NCBI GenBank assembly: GCA_021234155.1 | Contig: JAJEKV010000058.1 | Span: forward strand, 3,794,600 to 3,858,599 | Reading direction: 5' to 3' | Length of the DNA: 64,000 nt | Source of the DNA: Isoetes taiwanensis | Taxonomy: Eukaryota > Streptophyta > Lycopodiopsida > Isoetales > Isoetaceae | Part shown: piece after piece, positions 1-11,263 of the stretch | How positions within the stretch are numbered: position 1 is the stretch's first letter | How the letters are laid out: every line of letters starts with the position of its first letter | Position numbers and translations under genes: made by a program | The notes under the pieces: generated by a model | Seen by the model: only the letters and a program-made list of their open reading frames with translations | Told to the model about the DNA's origin: nothing | Databases searched by the model: none

Positions 1-1185
1 CCTCTGGTTTATCTGCTAACAAAACCACATCATCAATGCATAAGAGTAATTGAATAAGGCGGGTGCCTGCTAAGCCTCTATGACTCAACCATTCCTCCAG
101 CTCATCTATATAAAGACCAAATAAAGTAGGGGATAATGGGCACCCCTGCCAAACACCTATTGTGCTTTGGACCTTTGCAGCAAAATCAACAGACAACCTT
201 ACTATTACCTCTGAAAATAGCTTAGCAATTGCTCCTCTAATTGCTTGCGGTACTCCAAGTTGTTCCATTCTGCCCCCCAGATCCTTCCGGGGGACTGTAT
301 CAAATGCTTTTGTGAAGTCTATAAATGCCACAAACAGAGCTTGCCTAGGACCTTTAGCTTTTTCGATTAACACTCGCAGACTGAGCGCATGATCAAGGGT
401 ACAATGATGTTTCCTGAAACCTGCTTGGCCTACAGCCCTTTTCTCATTTTCATCAGCCCAACAACTTAATTTTCTCTCCAACAGTCTTCCCAACAGCTTT
501 GCGAACATAGTACCTATTAAGATTGTCCTGTAATTATGCACATTGTTCTTATCTCCAGCTTTATGGATCGGCAAAACTCTATTCTCCTTCCAATCCCGAG
601 GCAACCCTTGCCTAACAGCATGGTTTAGTAATCTAGTGGCGATCTCCATGGACTTATTCCCACTCCATTTTAGTAGTTCTACAGTCAGACCCTTTAGATC
701 TGCGGCCTTCCCATTAGACATTTCATCCAATATGTGTTTTTAACATCATTAACTGTGAAAATGTCATGGTCTACATCCTCTGATTGCATGGGCTCTACAT
801 TGGGTACCGAATAAATTTCCCTAACCATATGCAGCAACTCCCTTGGATCTAAGTTTGTATGTGTTTGCTTGCTTGAGATTTTCTTCCAAAATGTCTTAGG
901 GTGCTCGCAGAACCAGTTCCTGAGATTTTCCTGCCTTCTCTGGAAGTAACTTCTTTTCTTCTCCCTTATAAGAGCTTTGTACCACTTTGGCTTGCGCAAA
1001 CAACCAGCAGGTAGCTTTGCTCTAGCCAAATGGCAATCCATATCCCACCAACCATTATACCCAGGCTTTCTTTGTCTTGTACATGGGTAAAAGCATGAAA
1101 GGGTGTCTATAAATGTAGCCCTTTTTGTACATATACATATGTACCGAATGCACATTTTTGGAATAACTGTCATCATGACCAGCTA
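1..1185 (-). mobile_element. LINE (non-LTR retrotransposon), RT part, truncated by window edge
   Basis: The minus strand encodes the linker after the endonuclease (positions 1176-694, containing GWWDMDCHLARAKLP) and then, in another frame from about 743 to 1, the reverse transcriptase palm. Visible landmarks are AFIDFTKAFDTVPR, GVWQGCPLSPTLFGLYIDEL and a catalytic box reading CIDDVVLLAD, where YADD is usual. The frame is lost near 735-745, so this copy is broken. Only the middle of ORF2 is present: the endonuclease is absent upstream and the 3' part lies beyond the left edge. The RT resembles the fragment at 39.1-39.6 kb, so both are probably one plant LINE lineage. Identification as LINE RT is firm; the clade is not assigned. 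Confidence 0.88.
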
Positions 1186-1304
1186 GTAACTGCCATGATT
1201 AATGGCTATCCACTACTCTGAACCCGCAATTATCGGATTTTGAAATTCTTTCCCAAATTTTTTCTTGGTTTGCCTCTCGTTCACTATCCCCGCCTTCTCT
1301 CTGC

Positions 1305-4158
1305 TTGAATTCGATCACGAATTCTTCATCTAGCTATGGCCCCAAAACGCCCCGGATGAGTGCTTGCTCATCACCACAGCCAAAGCAAGATGCCAGTGCT
1401 TCCGGCAGTGGAATTTTACCTCCAAGGAGTTTACGTTTGGGTTCTGAGGTGATCCAAGCCAAAGACCTCCGTGATAAACATGCAGAGGCCCACATACCCA
1501 ACCTAGAGATGGTTATGAACGAGGTATGGGGTGAAGCTCCAAAAAACAGACGAGGATTCAAGGAAGGGAGAATCCAGAACGCATGGAAAGATGATTTTTT
1601 TAAATATTATGAATTGGTTTATGGCAAGAAACAGGTTACAAACCATTATATTTCAACCTATTTTGCCAGAGCATTTGCTCTTCACTTGAAGGGACGGCTT
1701 GTTGATTGGATGGACGTGGCTAGGACCGCCAAAGATCTTGCCAAAACCCTCATTTCAGAGACGTTCTGAGAGGACCCTACAGCGGGTAAATCCTCAACTA
1801 TCAAACAGGACATCGTATTGCAACAGAATATTAGAGCCCTGGGTTATTCTAGATCAGATGTTGACACAATAAAGCAGTTACTTAAGCATGGGTTGGAGGA
1901 GAAAACTAACCTATTGAATGAAGTAGATGCATTGAAGGTCATCAGCCGGATTGAGGGTAGAAAGGATATGCTATCCGAAGATCTGCAGCAGATCTGCCAG
2001 AAAATAGATGAGACAAAACAGGAATTTGACAAATTGTCCCAGGATCCTGCTGGAAATCAAGTTATGTTCGGAGTGTTGAAGTACAAGTTGGAAGACTTGG
2101 TTATGAGTAGACATGATAAAGAACAACACTCTTCTAAGCTAGAAATTGGTTTGCAGGAAGCAACTAAAGACATTGAAAGGCATGAAATCTCAATTGAACA
2201 AGCAAAGGAAAAACTTAATTGCATTGAATTGGTTCAGCAAAGGCATTCACAGATTTTGGATTTCATGGGGAGAGCAGGACCTATTGTTCTGCACCCGAGG
2301 CCCTACCCTGTAGGAGCTACTTCTATAGAGCAGTTCATCACATTCAGTTCATGTACCTGTTGTGGCCAAGGCTTTGGCAAAACTGGTTTGTTGCTGCTAG
2401 CTCCATGCAGAGATGCTTATTGCCTCTTCTGCTTGTGTTATCTGGTCCATGAAAGACAGAATTGCATAAAAGGTTGCATCTGGGATGAGGGCATTCGAAT
2501 TCAGCTTGGTTTCCCTGTTGTGAAAGGTATGCATTGCTCTCAACTAATTTAAACTTATATTTCTCTTCATTCATATTTGTTATTGTAACCGTGATAGTTC
2601 TACATGTATGGCTTTTGATTGCATTGCTATTCCTTTGTACATGTATAACTTTTTAGTGTACGCCTCAGAAGCGTAGGTACATAGGCATATATTTGCTTGT
2701 TTATTGATGCTTTTATTTTTGAGCTTGGACCTGCGGTTGTATCGGGTTGTACATGTCTCTAATGGAGTCTACATCTGCAAATAGATGTACATGCATTTAT
2801 CTTTAGAGTGCATCTGTAGATGGATTCATAAGTATGTGCATTTTTTACATATATGTGCTTTTTTTTGGGCATAGATCTACATTCCCTAACTGGATACCTG
2901 GGTACATCTGGGTACATCTGGGTACATCTGGGTACATTGAGGTACCTCTATGTACATTGAGGAACATGTACATGTACATTTGGCTATAGTTAAATGTAGT
3001 TACGTACATTTGGTACATTTTATGTACATGAAATGTACATGCTTGGCAGAATGTACCAGATATTTCTCATTAGTTCTGTTTTCATGTTCTTTTATGTCTA
3101 TTGAAATTTAGATCATTTGTTTGTTTGCAGATGAGGCTGTTCCTATCCCAGAAGCAGCTTTAATGGCTGATGTTCTTGAGCCATCTGCATCGACTCTCTT
3201 TACAGATTTTACTGAGCATAATAAGCAGACCGAATCTGTAGACCCTCAACCTTCCAGCTCCAGATCACCAATGACATTTACAGTGCCAGTAATAGAACCA
3301 TCTGCAACAGTGCCTCCTCGAACATGGCAAAGTGAAGTTGAGGAAATTGAGAGGATGGCACTTGAGAAAGCTAAAGAAGTTGCAGGTGCAGAGCCTTCAA
3401 TGACTGCTGCAACAGAAACTCTTTCATCACCAAGTGCTAAATTAGTAATTGGAGAAGCTAAGAAAGATTCAACTTACGTCTCAAAGATCATCTGCGCAGT
3501 CCCGCCTGGACGGGCCACATTGTAAGAAGCTACAAAGGACACAGATCCAGATTTTAACCCGTGAGATACTCAGTGGAAGAGGAAGTCGAGTTGGTAGTTG
3601 AGTCCACTCCAAAGAGGAGGCAAAAGAATCTTTGGTGATGGCACTCCAAAAGGAAAAAACAGCAAAATCTCCAAAGAACAAAAAATGTCCTCCTAAAAAA
3701 AAAATCTCCAGCAAAAAGTGCCACCACCACCTAGAAAGAGGTATGTCCAAGATGAACTAATTTTGTTAAACATCTCAGATTTATGGTAATTAACCACATT
3801 TTTTTTTGTACATAGGGCACGATCACAGGTCGTGAAGGAAGGCGATCCCGATCCTTCCGAAGTCGAAACGGAAGAGGAAGAGGATCTACAAGCAAATATT
3901 GATGTGATAACAAATAAGGTGCGGCCGATCCTCCTAAGATTTGAAGCGGTGATGAATTTACAAGGTGAGTAATATACAATTGATTACAATAGATATATTC
4001 TTTTGCTAATCTTTGTTGTTTCCTTGTACAGTTTAGTGAACCGGACCGAAAAGGTTGGTTCCATTCACTCTTATAGGGACTGTCCTCCTAAGCTCGCACC
4101 CTCTATCTTTCAAAGTGATGTTGACGAAGTTCTGGCGGAAGTCGGAGTTGACCTCTAA
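1305..4158 (+). pseudogene. unidentified multi-exon gene with coiled coil and Cys-rich finger, in-frame stop
   Basis: A long open frame runs 1305-2526 and is broken by a single TGA at 1767-1769. It encodes a basic N-terminal part, then about 120 residues of strongly charged coiled coil, then a RING-like cysteine cluster (CTCC...C...C-x2-C...C-x3-C) near 2350-2480. The intron 2527-3130 (GTATGC...TTTGCAG) splices in phase to 3131. A Pro/Ser/Thr and Glu-rich exon follows to about 3521. An acidic exon 3816-3964 joins in phase to a terminal exon 4036-4158 ending in TAA. The segment 3525-3740 contains shifts around an A-rich homopolymer. I do not recognise the family. It could be a decayed host gene or an accessory gene of a transposon. 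The splice phases support a real gene; the TGA and the shifts suggest it is now inactive. Confidence 0.5.
2527..3130 (+). repeat. intron rich in GTACAT, with a four-copy gggtacatct minirepeat
   Basis: This intron is packed with the hexamer GTACAT and its palindromic extension ATGTACAT. A 10-bp unit, gggtacatct, is repeated in tandem around 2900-2940, followed by ggtacattgagg variants and further GTACAT copies to about 3050. Canonical ends (GTATGC and TTTGCAG) and in-phase joining of the flanking frames show that it is an intron. Confidence 0.6.
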
Positions 4159-5030
4159 GATGGTAGATGTCTATGGGAGGTAGGCTAGCATTTCAACATA
4201 TTTATGTTATTTCATTCCCTAAGTCACTCATCTTATGTATTAATATGTAACGGATTTGTGTGCGCGGGTACCTTTGTAGCAGATCTTCCATCGATTGGAA
4301 ACACAAGTTTTTACTGTTCGATTAGGACACCTTCGAATTTTGTGAATTCCCTCAAGAATGGGGGCGGATGCACGTAACACAAACATAAAGGAAGGGCTGG
4401 ATAACGAAGATTTGAATCTTTAACCAATTTGATTTTAATCATCAATCATTGTTGTTTTAGACAATGTAGTTGATATTGGTTTATATAGCAATCTAATGGA
4501 ATTTTTATCTTAAAGCATCAAGTTTTTTTCCTTATAACATGTGCGTCCTTAATGGTATGAGCATTGTGAGGTTTAACAACATATATGATGCAAAAAAGCA
4601 ACATATATCAAGGGGCAAGGGATTTGAACCCTCATATTTTCGTTCTTTTACAAACAAATTGATTGAAATAATATCAGAGACAATGTCTAATATTAACTGC
4701 AATATCTAATATTAACTATTAATGACTTAATCATTGAAGCATGCAGTATGCTTGGTTCACATGGGCGAAGAGCCTGTGCACTGCTGGCTGCTCAGCTGCT
4801 GAACCAAAAAAAATAACCCAGCACATTCAAAAGTTTTAGCCTCGCAAGGTCTAGTTTTTGTTGATTTCACTTCCACAGGAAGTCAGCCACGAACTGACCG
4901 CTATTCTAACATATACAAATTAGTTGTCTACCTAAAGTTCAACATTTTCAGAACTGTCTCGCATATGGAAATGCTCTTTTACCTCGATAACTAAAGAAGT
5001 GGCATGGGATCATAATAGAAGCGAACATAC
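4159..5030. other. intergenic, nothing recognised
   Basis: AT-rich sequence with no convincing ORF. A 13-bp tRNA-arm-like string near 4619 is discussed among the rejected items. Confidence 0.5.
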
Positions 5031-6069
5031 CAAAGCAGCTTGTGCTTTCCAATTCTCCAAAATTCCAGACACTGCTTTTATGTGAGTAAAAGGTCATAAG
5101 TGAACATTATAGGGACATAAAATCCAAATTGTGGGATTAATTATTCACCTGAGCTCTTCATTTTCTATAAAAGCCCCTTTTTCTTTGGGTAGCTAACCTA
5201 GAAGCATTCATCACTTGAATGCAAGACATACAAATCTACGTGGAAAGATTTCTTTGTTAATCATATCCAATTGCTAAAATTCTATTTTGCACCATAAAAA
5301 AACAAATGCTTTAAAATTTTTTGGATCCTTAAGGCACATCCTTAAAAGACACAAGAATTACTTAGGCTTCACACTAAAGTACCTTGGAAAAACGTTTATC
5401 CCTCTCATAGTCAACTCGAGGAGGAGCATTCTGAAATGTCATTAACAGAAACAAGAAAGAAATAACACTGTTCTTATTTATCATTCTTCCAATATTAAAG
5501 TACAAGGATGGTGGATACCTTCATGGGCAAGTATTTTGAAAAGGAAGCATGTCACTGACCTAGTCCAGGAGTGATTCTGCTATCAATTCTGCAAATTAAA
5601 AATTACGAAGAGATGTTAACCCCACACATGAACGCAACAAAGCACTCCATGTGCAAAAAATGACAAGCAAATAAAGATGATATACAGAAGAGACATAGAG
5701 AAACAAAAAATAACAAAGATCATGAAATAAAAAGGATAAGAGAAAGACCTCGTACTTGATATCTTTATCATAGTCACACTTCAGGTGCCCTTAAAAACAG
5801 TACAAAAGCAAGTCAAGAGCAGTAACTTTCTAATAACAAAACGGTAAGCACCAGGCTGCCTATCATCAGTGTCAAACAAACATGCCGAGATACCAAAACA
5901 CCCCAGTTTTACTGCAGAACTGACATCAATAATAAAGCGGTTTCGATAAACATACCAAGACAAGGTTATGCTATCTTTGAAAGAAAATGCTCACCTAATA
6001 CCCCGGTAATGTGACCATGCTGGAAGACGAGCATCAAGACAACATCAACAGATTTTATGATTCCGATCT
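5031..6069 (-). other. exon-like blocks of an unidentified minus-strand gene
   Basis: Four short open blocks on the minus strand are bounded by AG and GT: 6069-5995 (reads KSVDVVLMLVFQHGHITGVL), 5789-5749 or 5756 (GHLKCDYDKDIK), 5430-5383 (NAPPRVDYERDKRFSK) and 5071-5031 (CLEFWRIGKHKLL in the phase that follows the previous block). The first two join in phase (GVL-G-HLKCDY) and so do the last two. A fifth candidate, 5588-5560, does not link both halves without a stop. The amino-acid texture looks like a conserved cellular protein, but I cannot name it. It may be a damaged gene or one with a missed exon. Confidence 0.3.
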
Positions 6070-7697
6070 CTGCCACTGAATAACCAGAATCACATAACAG
6101 GGGATGCAAAACCTGGATGACTTAAATGAAAGACAAAATATTCTGCTCCAAAAATAAGAACAGTGGGCAACTTGCAGAGCCACCATCGTCTTCGAAGCGA
6201 CATGGCAGAAGAAGCCAGACTAGCGGCAATGAAAGAAGAACGGCGATGGCGAAGAACGATGGCGTCCAGAAGAACCATTAAAAACACAAAAGAAAAGGAT
6301 TTTAGGGTTCTCCAATTCGTTTCTCCCTTTTCTTTTGTTCATATTTTCCTATTTTGGACTTATTAGGCTAGCAAATATATTTGCATGTTGGTGCAACATA
6401 TCTTTCTTGCTAATCTATGTACTATGTTAGGGTAATAGGCTATTACATGCACAGATGCATGTGATAAGGGCGTCCTCTCCAGCTCTTCAAATTGCTAGAA
6501 TTTTCCTGAAATCTCAATTTGCTACCGCTCCTGTAGGCTAAATAGTCCCTGCCCCGAACCGTTACGTTAGAAAATGTGCCAGAGCAAGCAATTTCACCTG
6601 GCTTAGATCTGCCTCGCACTAATGGGTTCATCAGGCGTTTACCAAGCAAAATTACATGCCTTAATGCATTAGCTATAACATATGTGTGCAATTAATTCAT
6701 GTTTGAACATATTACAAGCTATAGGCAACAATACCCTTTATATAATAAATTGAGTTGTTTAAGGTCTTGCCCATAGTTATAAATAATTCAACATGGAAAC
6801 TATGGATTCTGTTTCGTCTGTGTAATGGAAATCGGCCCTTCTATTCTGCCCGGCGAGTCAACTTGCTCAATCAATCGATAAAATTTAGTTTCATGTTGGG
6901 GGTGGATGGAACTGGGCCGTCCATTAGAGGACCCGCTCCCGGCTAATGCTGGTCAATACCCCTGCAATGCTTTTCAATTTTCATCCCCTCGTACATTTTA
7001 GCATAAACCTCCTCCTTCATTATAGCATCTACACCATACTCCAACAACAATATCGTCCTCCTCAACAACATAGCTTTTTCCCTCATGGAATCTCGAAGTC
7101 CTGATTGACTACTACCACTTTAAATGTATCAAACCTCGATGCTTATAAACTCACCCATGAACTCAAAGACTAGAACATAACAACAACATGGACCTACTAG
7201 AAAACAACATAGGACAACAAGCAAAATATTAAAGTCAAAGCCTAGTGTATTAGGAGTTCCTCTAAAGATTGGGGGCAAACCTTAGTTGTTGATTTGTAAG
7301 GCATCAAATTGATGGTAAAATAGAATGTTCTTTCGACCTGCATTGCGTGACTTTAAGGTCAATTATATTCTAGTGTTTGATTCTATTTGTTGCAAAATCT
7401 TGAAAGTAGAAAATACATTTATTTTATAGTGATTAACATGAGAGGTTAAGTCCATAGATAATAGATGAAGTGTGTCAAATGGGTCTGGTAGGAGGAGGTC
7501 GAAGAAAAGGAAGCTTCCTTGCATGTCAGTAGCACTAGGTAGAAGACACCATAAAAATAGGCTAGGAGATGTTTTAGAGCCACCAAATAAGCTCAACTGT
7601 CTGCATAGGACCCATTAATGTTGTAGGTCACTTTGCCAACATATATCTTCCAATGTCCCTTACGTAGTGCTCCTTCTCCGTTATATTGTAGGCATCT
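6070..7697. other. intergenic, nothing firmly recognised
   Basis: Short ORFs only. The stretch 6160-6300 is GC-richer than its surroundings and open on both strands, so it could be the first exon of the minus-strand gene at 5.0-6.1 kb, but no start could be fixed. Confidence 0.4.
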
Positions 7698-7883
7698 GCA
7701 GATCTTGTATGCTTCTTCACATGAGACACAAACGTCACATATCCAATATTTACAACCTCTAACAATTCATCTAAGCTTCCTACTATTATATGCAGATCGT
7801 GTATCCTTCTTCATGAGATATAAACATCACATATCCAGCATTCACAACCTCTAACCACTCATCTAAGCCTCCTACTCTTATGA
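7698..7883. repeat. diverged 94-bp tandem duplication
   Basis: The unit starting at 7698 (gcagatcttgtatgcttc) recurs at 7792 (gcagatcgtgtatccttc) and both copies run in parallel through an 'acaacctctaac' core and a 'catctaagc' core. The copies differ at many positions, so the event is old. Confidence 0.8.
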
Positions 7884-8715
7884 CGATAGCAATATAACAA
7901 CACAACAATGCAAACCAACACGACCACAAGGTATGCACTTGCGATACATTACAAAATGGTTGTAGCTTCTTATGTGACATCAATTTATTAGAATACTTTC
8001 ATTGGACATTTGTTTTACAATTATGGAATACTAGAATTAGCAAACGGATGACTTACATTGTTATAATAACGCATCTCAGATCAACAAATGAGTGATTCAT
8101 AGTGAACACATTGCAAATCAATCATTTATTTTCTCTACATATCAAAGAGTGATAACGTCCCAAAAACTGACAATATACTATGATTATCATCCCCACTATA
8201 ATGAAAATATTTCTCCATTTAATTTTAATGTCTTAGATGTTTCGACATATCGTGATAATTCTTATCCCATGCTAAAATGTTGCAAATGCAACCCTAACAA
8301 ACATCTCAATCATCTAGTCCATGCTTAAATGATTCCTCTCGAAGTTCAAGAATATACACAAAACTGTTCCTTTTGTGTGATTAATTTCACATACTCAAAT
8401 TTGCGTAACACATTGGAATATTCTTTACACCCACCTAGACCTCCAATGTTTGCCAGGAAGAACATCATATAATTGTGAACTGCAAGGTAGTTAAAAGATT
8501 TAATTTAGTTTTAACAACTTCGTGCATAGATTGTCAAATGTACCATTTAGTACTTCAATATTGATACCATAATTTCAAGGCTATTATATCACACACAGAT
8601 GTCGGGAGGTGCACACTGGCAAGGGCTATGAGCAGCTCATGGAAGGCTAGAGTATGAAACTAGTACTTCCCAGATGGTTCTCCTCATTACAAAGATGGAT
8701 GTATAAATGATGCAG
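7884..8715. other. intergenic, nothing recognised
   Basis: AT-rich DNA. One open frame (8092-8328) is present but has no recognisable similarity or codon character. Confidence 0.5.
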
Positions 8716-8719
8716 ATCG

Positions 8720-8912
8720 ATGTCCTATAGCATTTTTTTTTTTTGGTAGTCATTGACCACTCTGACAACTGCATCTACCTTCCCTTGGAAAACTTTCAAG
8801 GAAAGGATTTTTTAATCCTAGTAGTAATGGTTGTACTAGGCCATTCTATGGGTCCCATGGCCTCTTGGTCTTTGGGACGTTAAAAAATCTATTCTATTCT
8901 ATTCTTATATTA
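8720..8912 (+). repeat. SINE-like element, copy A, (ATTCT)n tail
   Basis: A hairpin-like core (CCTTGGAAAACTTTCAAGG) is followed by GGATTTTTTAATCCTAGTAG and, about 70 bp later, by a run of ATTCT units. The same order of core, TTTTTTAA-x-CC box and ATTCT tail occurs at 44.52-44.66 kb, and the core is also in the insertion at 60.93-61.34 kb. No long coding frame is present. I infer a short non-autonomous retroposon family; the 5' boundary is uncertain. Confidence 0.5.
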
Positions 8913-10520
8913 AAAGGAAGATATTCCCTCTATGCACTATTATTTGCACATACTGAGAATCTATTGATGAATTGGCATTTTGGAAGAAGAATTAAAATTG
9001 AATTGAATAGGAATAGGAATAGAATCATTAAGAATATAAAGTGAGTTAGCTCATAAGGATAGTTATCGAACTGAAAATCGCTTTCATTGGACATTCAAAC
9101 ATGGTTCAGTGTATAATGTCCAATGGCAATATAGGACTAGTATTCCCACCAAAGTATGCCCTAAATCAATTGTCTCAATAAAAATCATACTATACAATAA
9201 AATTAGGCCTTCAAACCATGTCACAAGTCAAGGTAGTTTTAACATGCCATTACTAGTTTTAAGGAACCACTACTATATGCATGAAGTTATCTCATAAACC
9301 AAATAAGTTTTCACAAACCACTATAGCATCAATTACCAACATTAATAACCATGTCAGAAACCACTATCAGTTTTGACAAACCACTAAGGCACGTGGTTTT
9401 CTTCTATCAAATAAATTCATGCATGAAAAACTATATATATCATGGTTCTTAGATGAATTGATATTGGTTATATATAGTAGTTCATTTTTGGAGGCCTTGT
9501 GTACCTGGTTTATTTTCTTCCAGGCTTCTGTATTTTGCCATGATCTGGCTTGCAGCAATAGAATGGCATCTGCCTGTAGCTATAGTTTAGGGTAAAAACA
9601 AGCAGATCCGGCAGCATATATTAGCTCAAACACCATGTACTCATGTCCTGATCTTGTGCACTCCTCAAGCAACTTGAACTGGAGAAATGACTGGCATAAA
9701 TATGCACTGGAAAAATCCGTCATGGAAACTAAGCTCCGTCATGCACTGCTAGCGTAAGACTCTGCCATGAATATTGTATAAGGCAGACAGCTTTGGTGAA
9801 TCGCAGATATATGAGCTCGAATTGCTATATTGCAAGGCACAACGAATAATAGAAAAAAAACATGATATAGAAACCACGCAAGACATCTACCTGGTCTCAG
9901 AAAACAGGCATCCAATTTATAGGATCGATTGGCAAAATTAGATTCTTGCCATAAGCTCCAGGTTATAAATTCACTGACCGCCTATTTGGGCACCAAATAC
10001 ATGTCGACCATGCTTACAGAACAGGGCACAGAATATTTATATGGCCAAGGCTCTGTGGCGAAAGTTCAAAAAGCCCTGTGTATTTTTCTTGTGCATTACA
10101 TAAAGAGCAGATCGCCAGGTTCCAAATACCTCTGGCAAGAACCTAATGATTCTGGAACAACCGCTTAAGGTAAAAAACTCTGCATTTTTACTGCTATAAG
10201 CTAGAGCAAATCGACCATCAGCATCCTAAATCTGGGATGAGCGGCAGAGTTTTATCCGCAGAGTTACCTGATGCGTTTCTCCCTGCCCTATTTCAACAGT
10301 ACCAGGCACCCCAGAAGCTGCAAGGTTCTCCTGCGGAGCCCAACCTTCTCTTCAAAAACCTACAAAATGAGAACCAGAAGACGGAATCGAAGCCGTTGCC
10401 GGACAGTAGCCGCCGTGGAATGCTCAGAACAGGGCTCGGCCAGCATAAAATCCTGTTGTTTTGGCCGTTTTGACGCCACAGCATTCTCGAAGGACGCCAT
10501 AGCCAGCAGATTTTGCTTTA
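8913..10520. other. intergenic, nothing firmly recognised
   Basis: Mostly AT-rich. An open frame at 10237-10473 with Glu/Gln/Lys/Pro-rich coding potential has no recognisable family and no splice or promoter support. Confidence 0.4.
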
Positions 10521-10521
10521 C

Positions 10522-10609
10522 CTTGGAATGCAACGTGTCAAAAAAAATATAATAGAAGTGTTGCGCTTGGAATGCAACGTGTCAAAAAAATTATAATAGA
10601 AGTGTTGCG
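10522..10609. repeat. 44-bp tandem duplication
   Basis: Two adjacent 44-bp copies (10522-10565 and 10566-10609) of a unit beginning cttggaatgcaacgtgtc are nearly identical, with one visible difference at the A-run (aatata versus attata). A recent local duplication. Confidence 0.9.
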
Positions 10610-11140
10610 CACGAAAAACGCTTAGGTGTCAATTTTTTAGTAAGGCATCAATCGGTAATATGCCAAAAGAATCGTCCTCCAATAATTATAATTATATATG
10701 TTAAGATTATATTAATGATATTTGATATTATTTATATGTGGCTTAAAATACGAACGCGTGACGGAAGGACATATGTCGATTGTCTAGATAGACTTCGTTT
10801 CAACCATTGCCTATGTCTTGGGCATGTGCAAGCAACTCCAGCAAGCAGACCCTAAATTTTGGTTCTTTGTTGATTAACAGCTGTGGCTAGGGGAAACTTC
10901 CGTCCATGGTTTTGATGCTCACATATGGAAGGTCCTCTGCTATCATATACTCATTGATCTTCTTCATAATCTCATAGATCTTGTCTGTCAATGACTCGGT
11001 GCTGATCCACCATTTTCAGCATTGTACTTGATCCCGAAGTCCTAAGTAAGAGAGAATTCAAAATAAAACCGAGAGCCATGTCTATTTTTCGAGGTGAGCA
11101 GCCCTAGTGTGATGAGAGGGATGACTGCCAATGTCAAATG
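10610..11140. other. intergenic region upstream of mL45
   Basis: No ORF of note. It is probably the distal upstream region of the gene that starts at 11264. Confidence 0.4.
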
Positions 11141-11214
11141 GCACAGCTATATAAAATGTTTCATGTTCCAAGACATAACATAGGTTCGGACAACAATAAT
11201 GAAACATTGCCTAG

Positions 11215-11223
11215 CTATATAAG
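11215..11223 (+). promoter_or_regulatory. TATA box of the mL45 gene
   Basis: CTATATAAG lies 49 bp before the ATG at 11264, which would give a very short 5' UTR. A second candidate, gctatataaaatg, lies near 11146-11158. Which one is used cannot be told from sequence. Confidence 0.5.
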
Positions 11224-11263
11224 CAGGGACATTGCGTTGCCAACTTGAACCCACACAAATTTA

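Noticed and set aside
4619-4631. GGGATTTGAACCC, like the T-arm of a tRNA on the minus strand
   Set aside because: The flanking sequence does not fold into acceptor, D and anticodon arms. A 13-bp match alone is weak.
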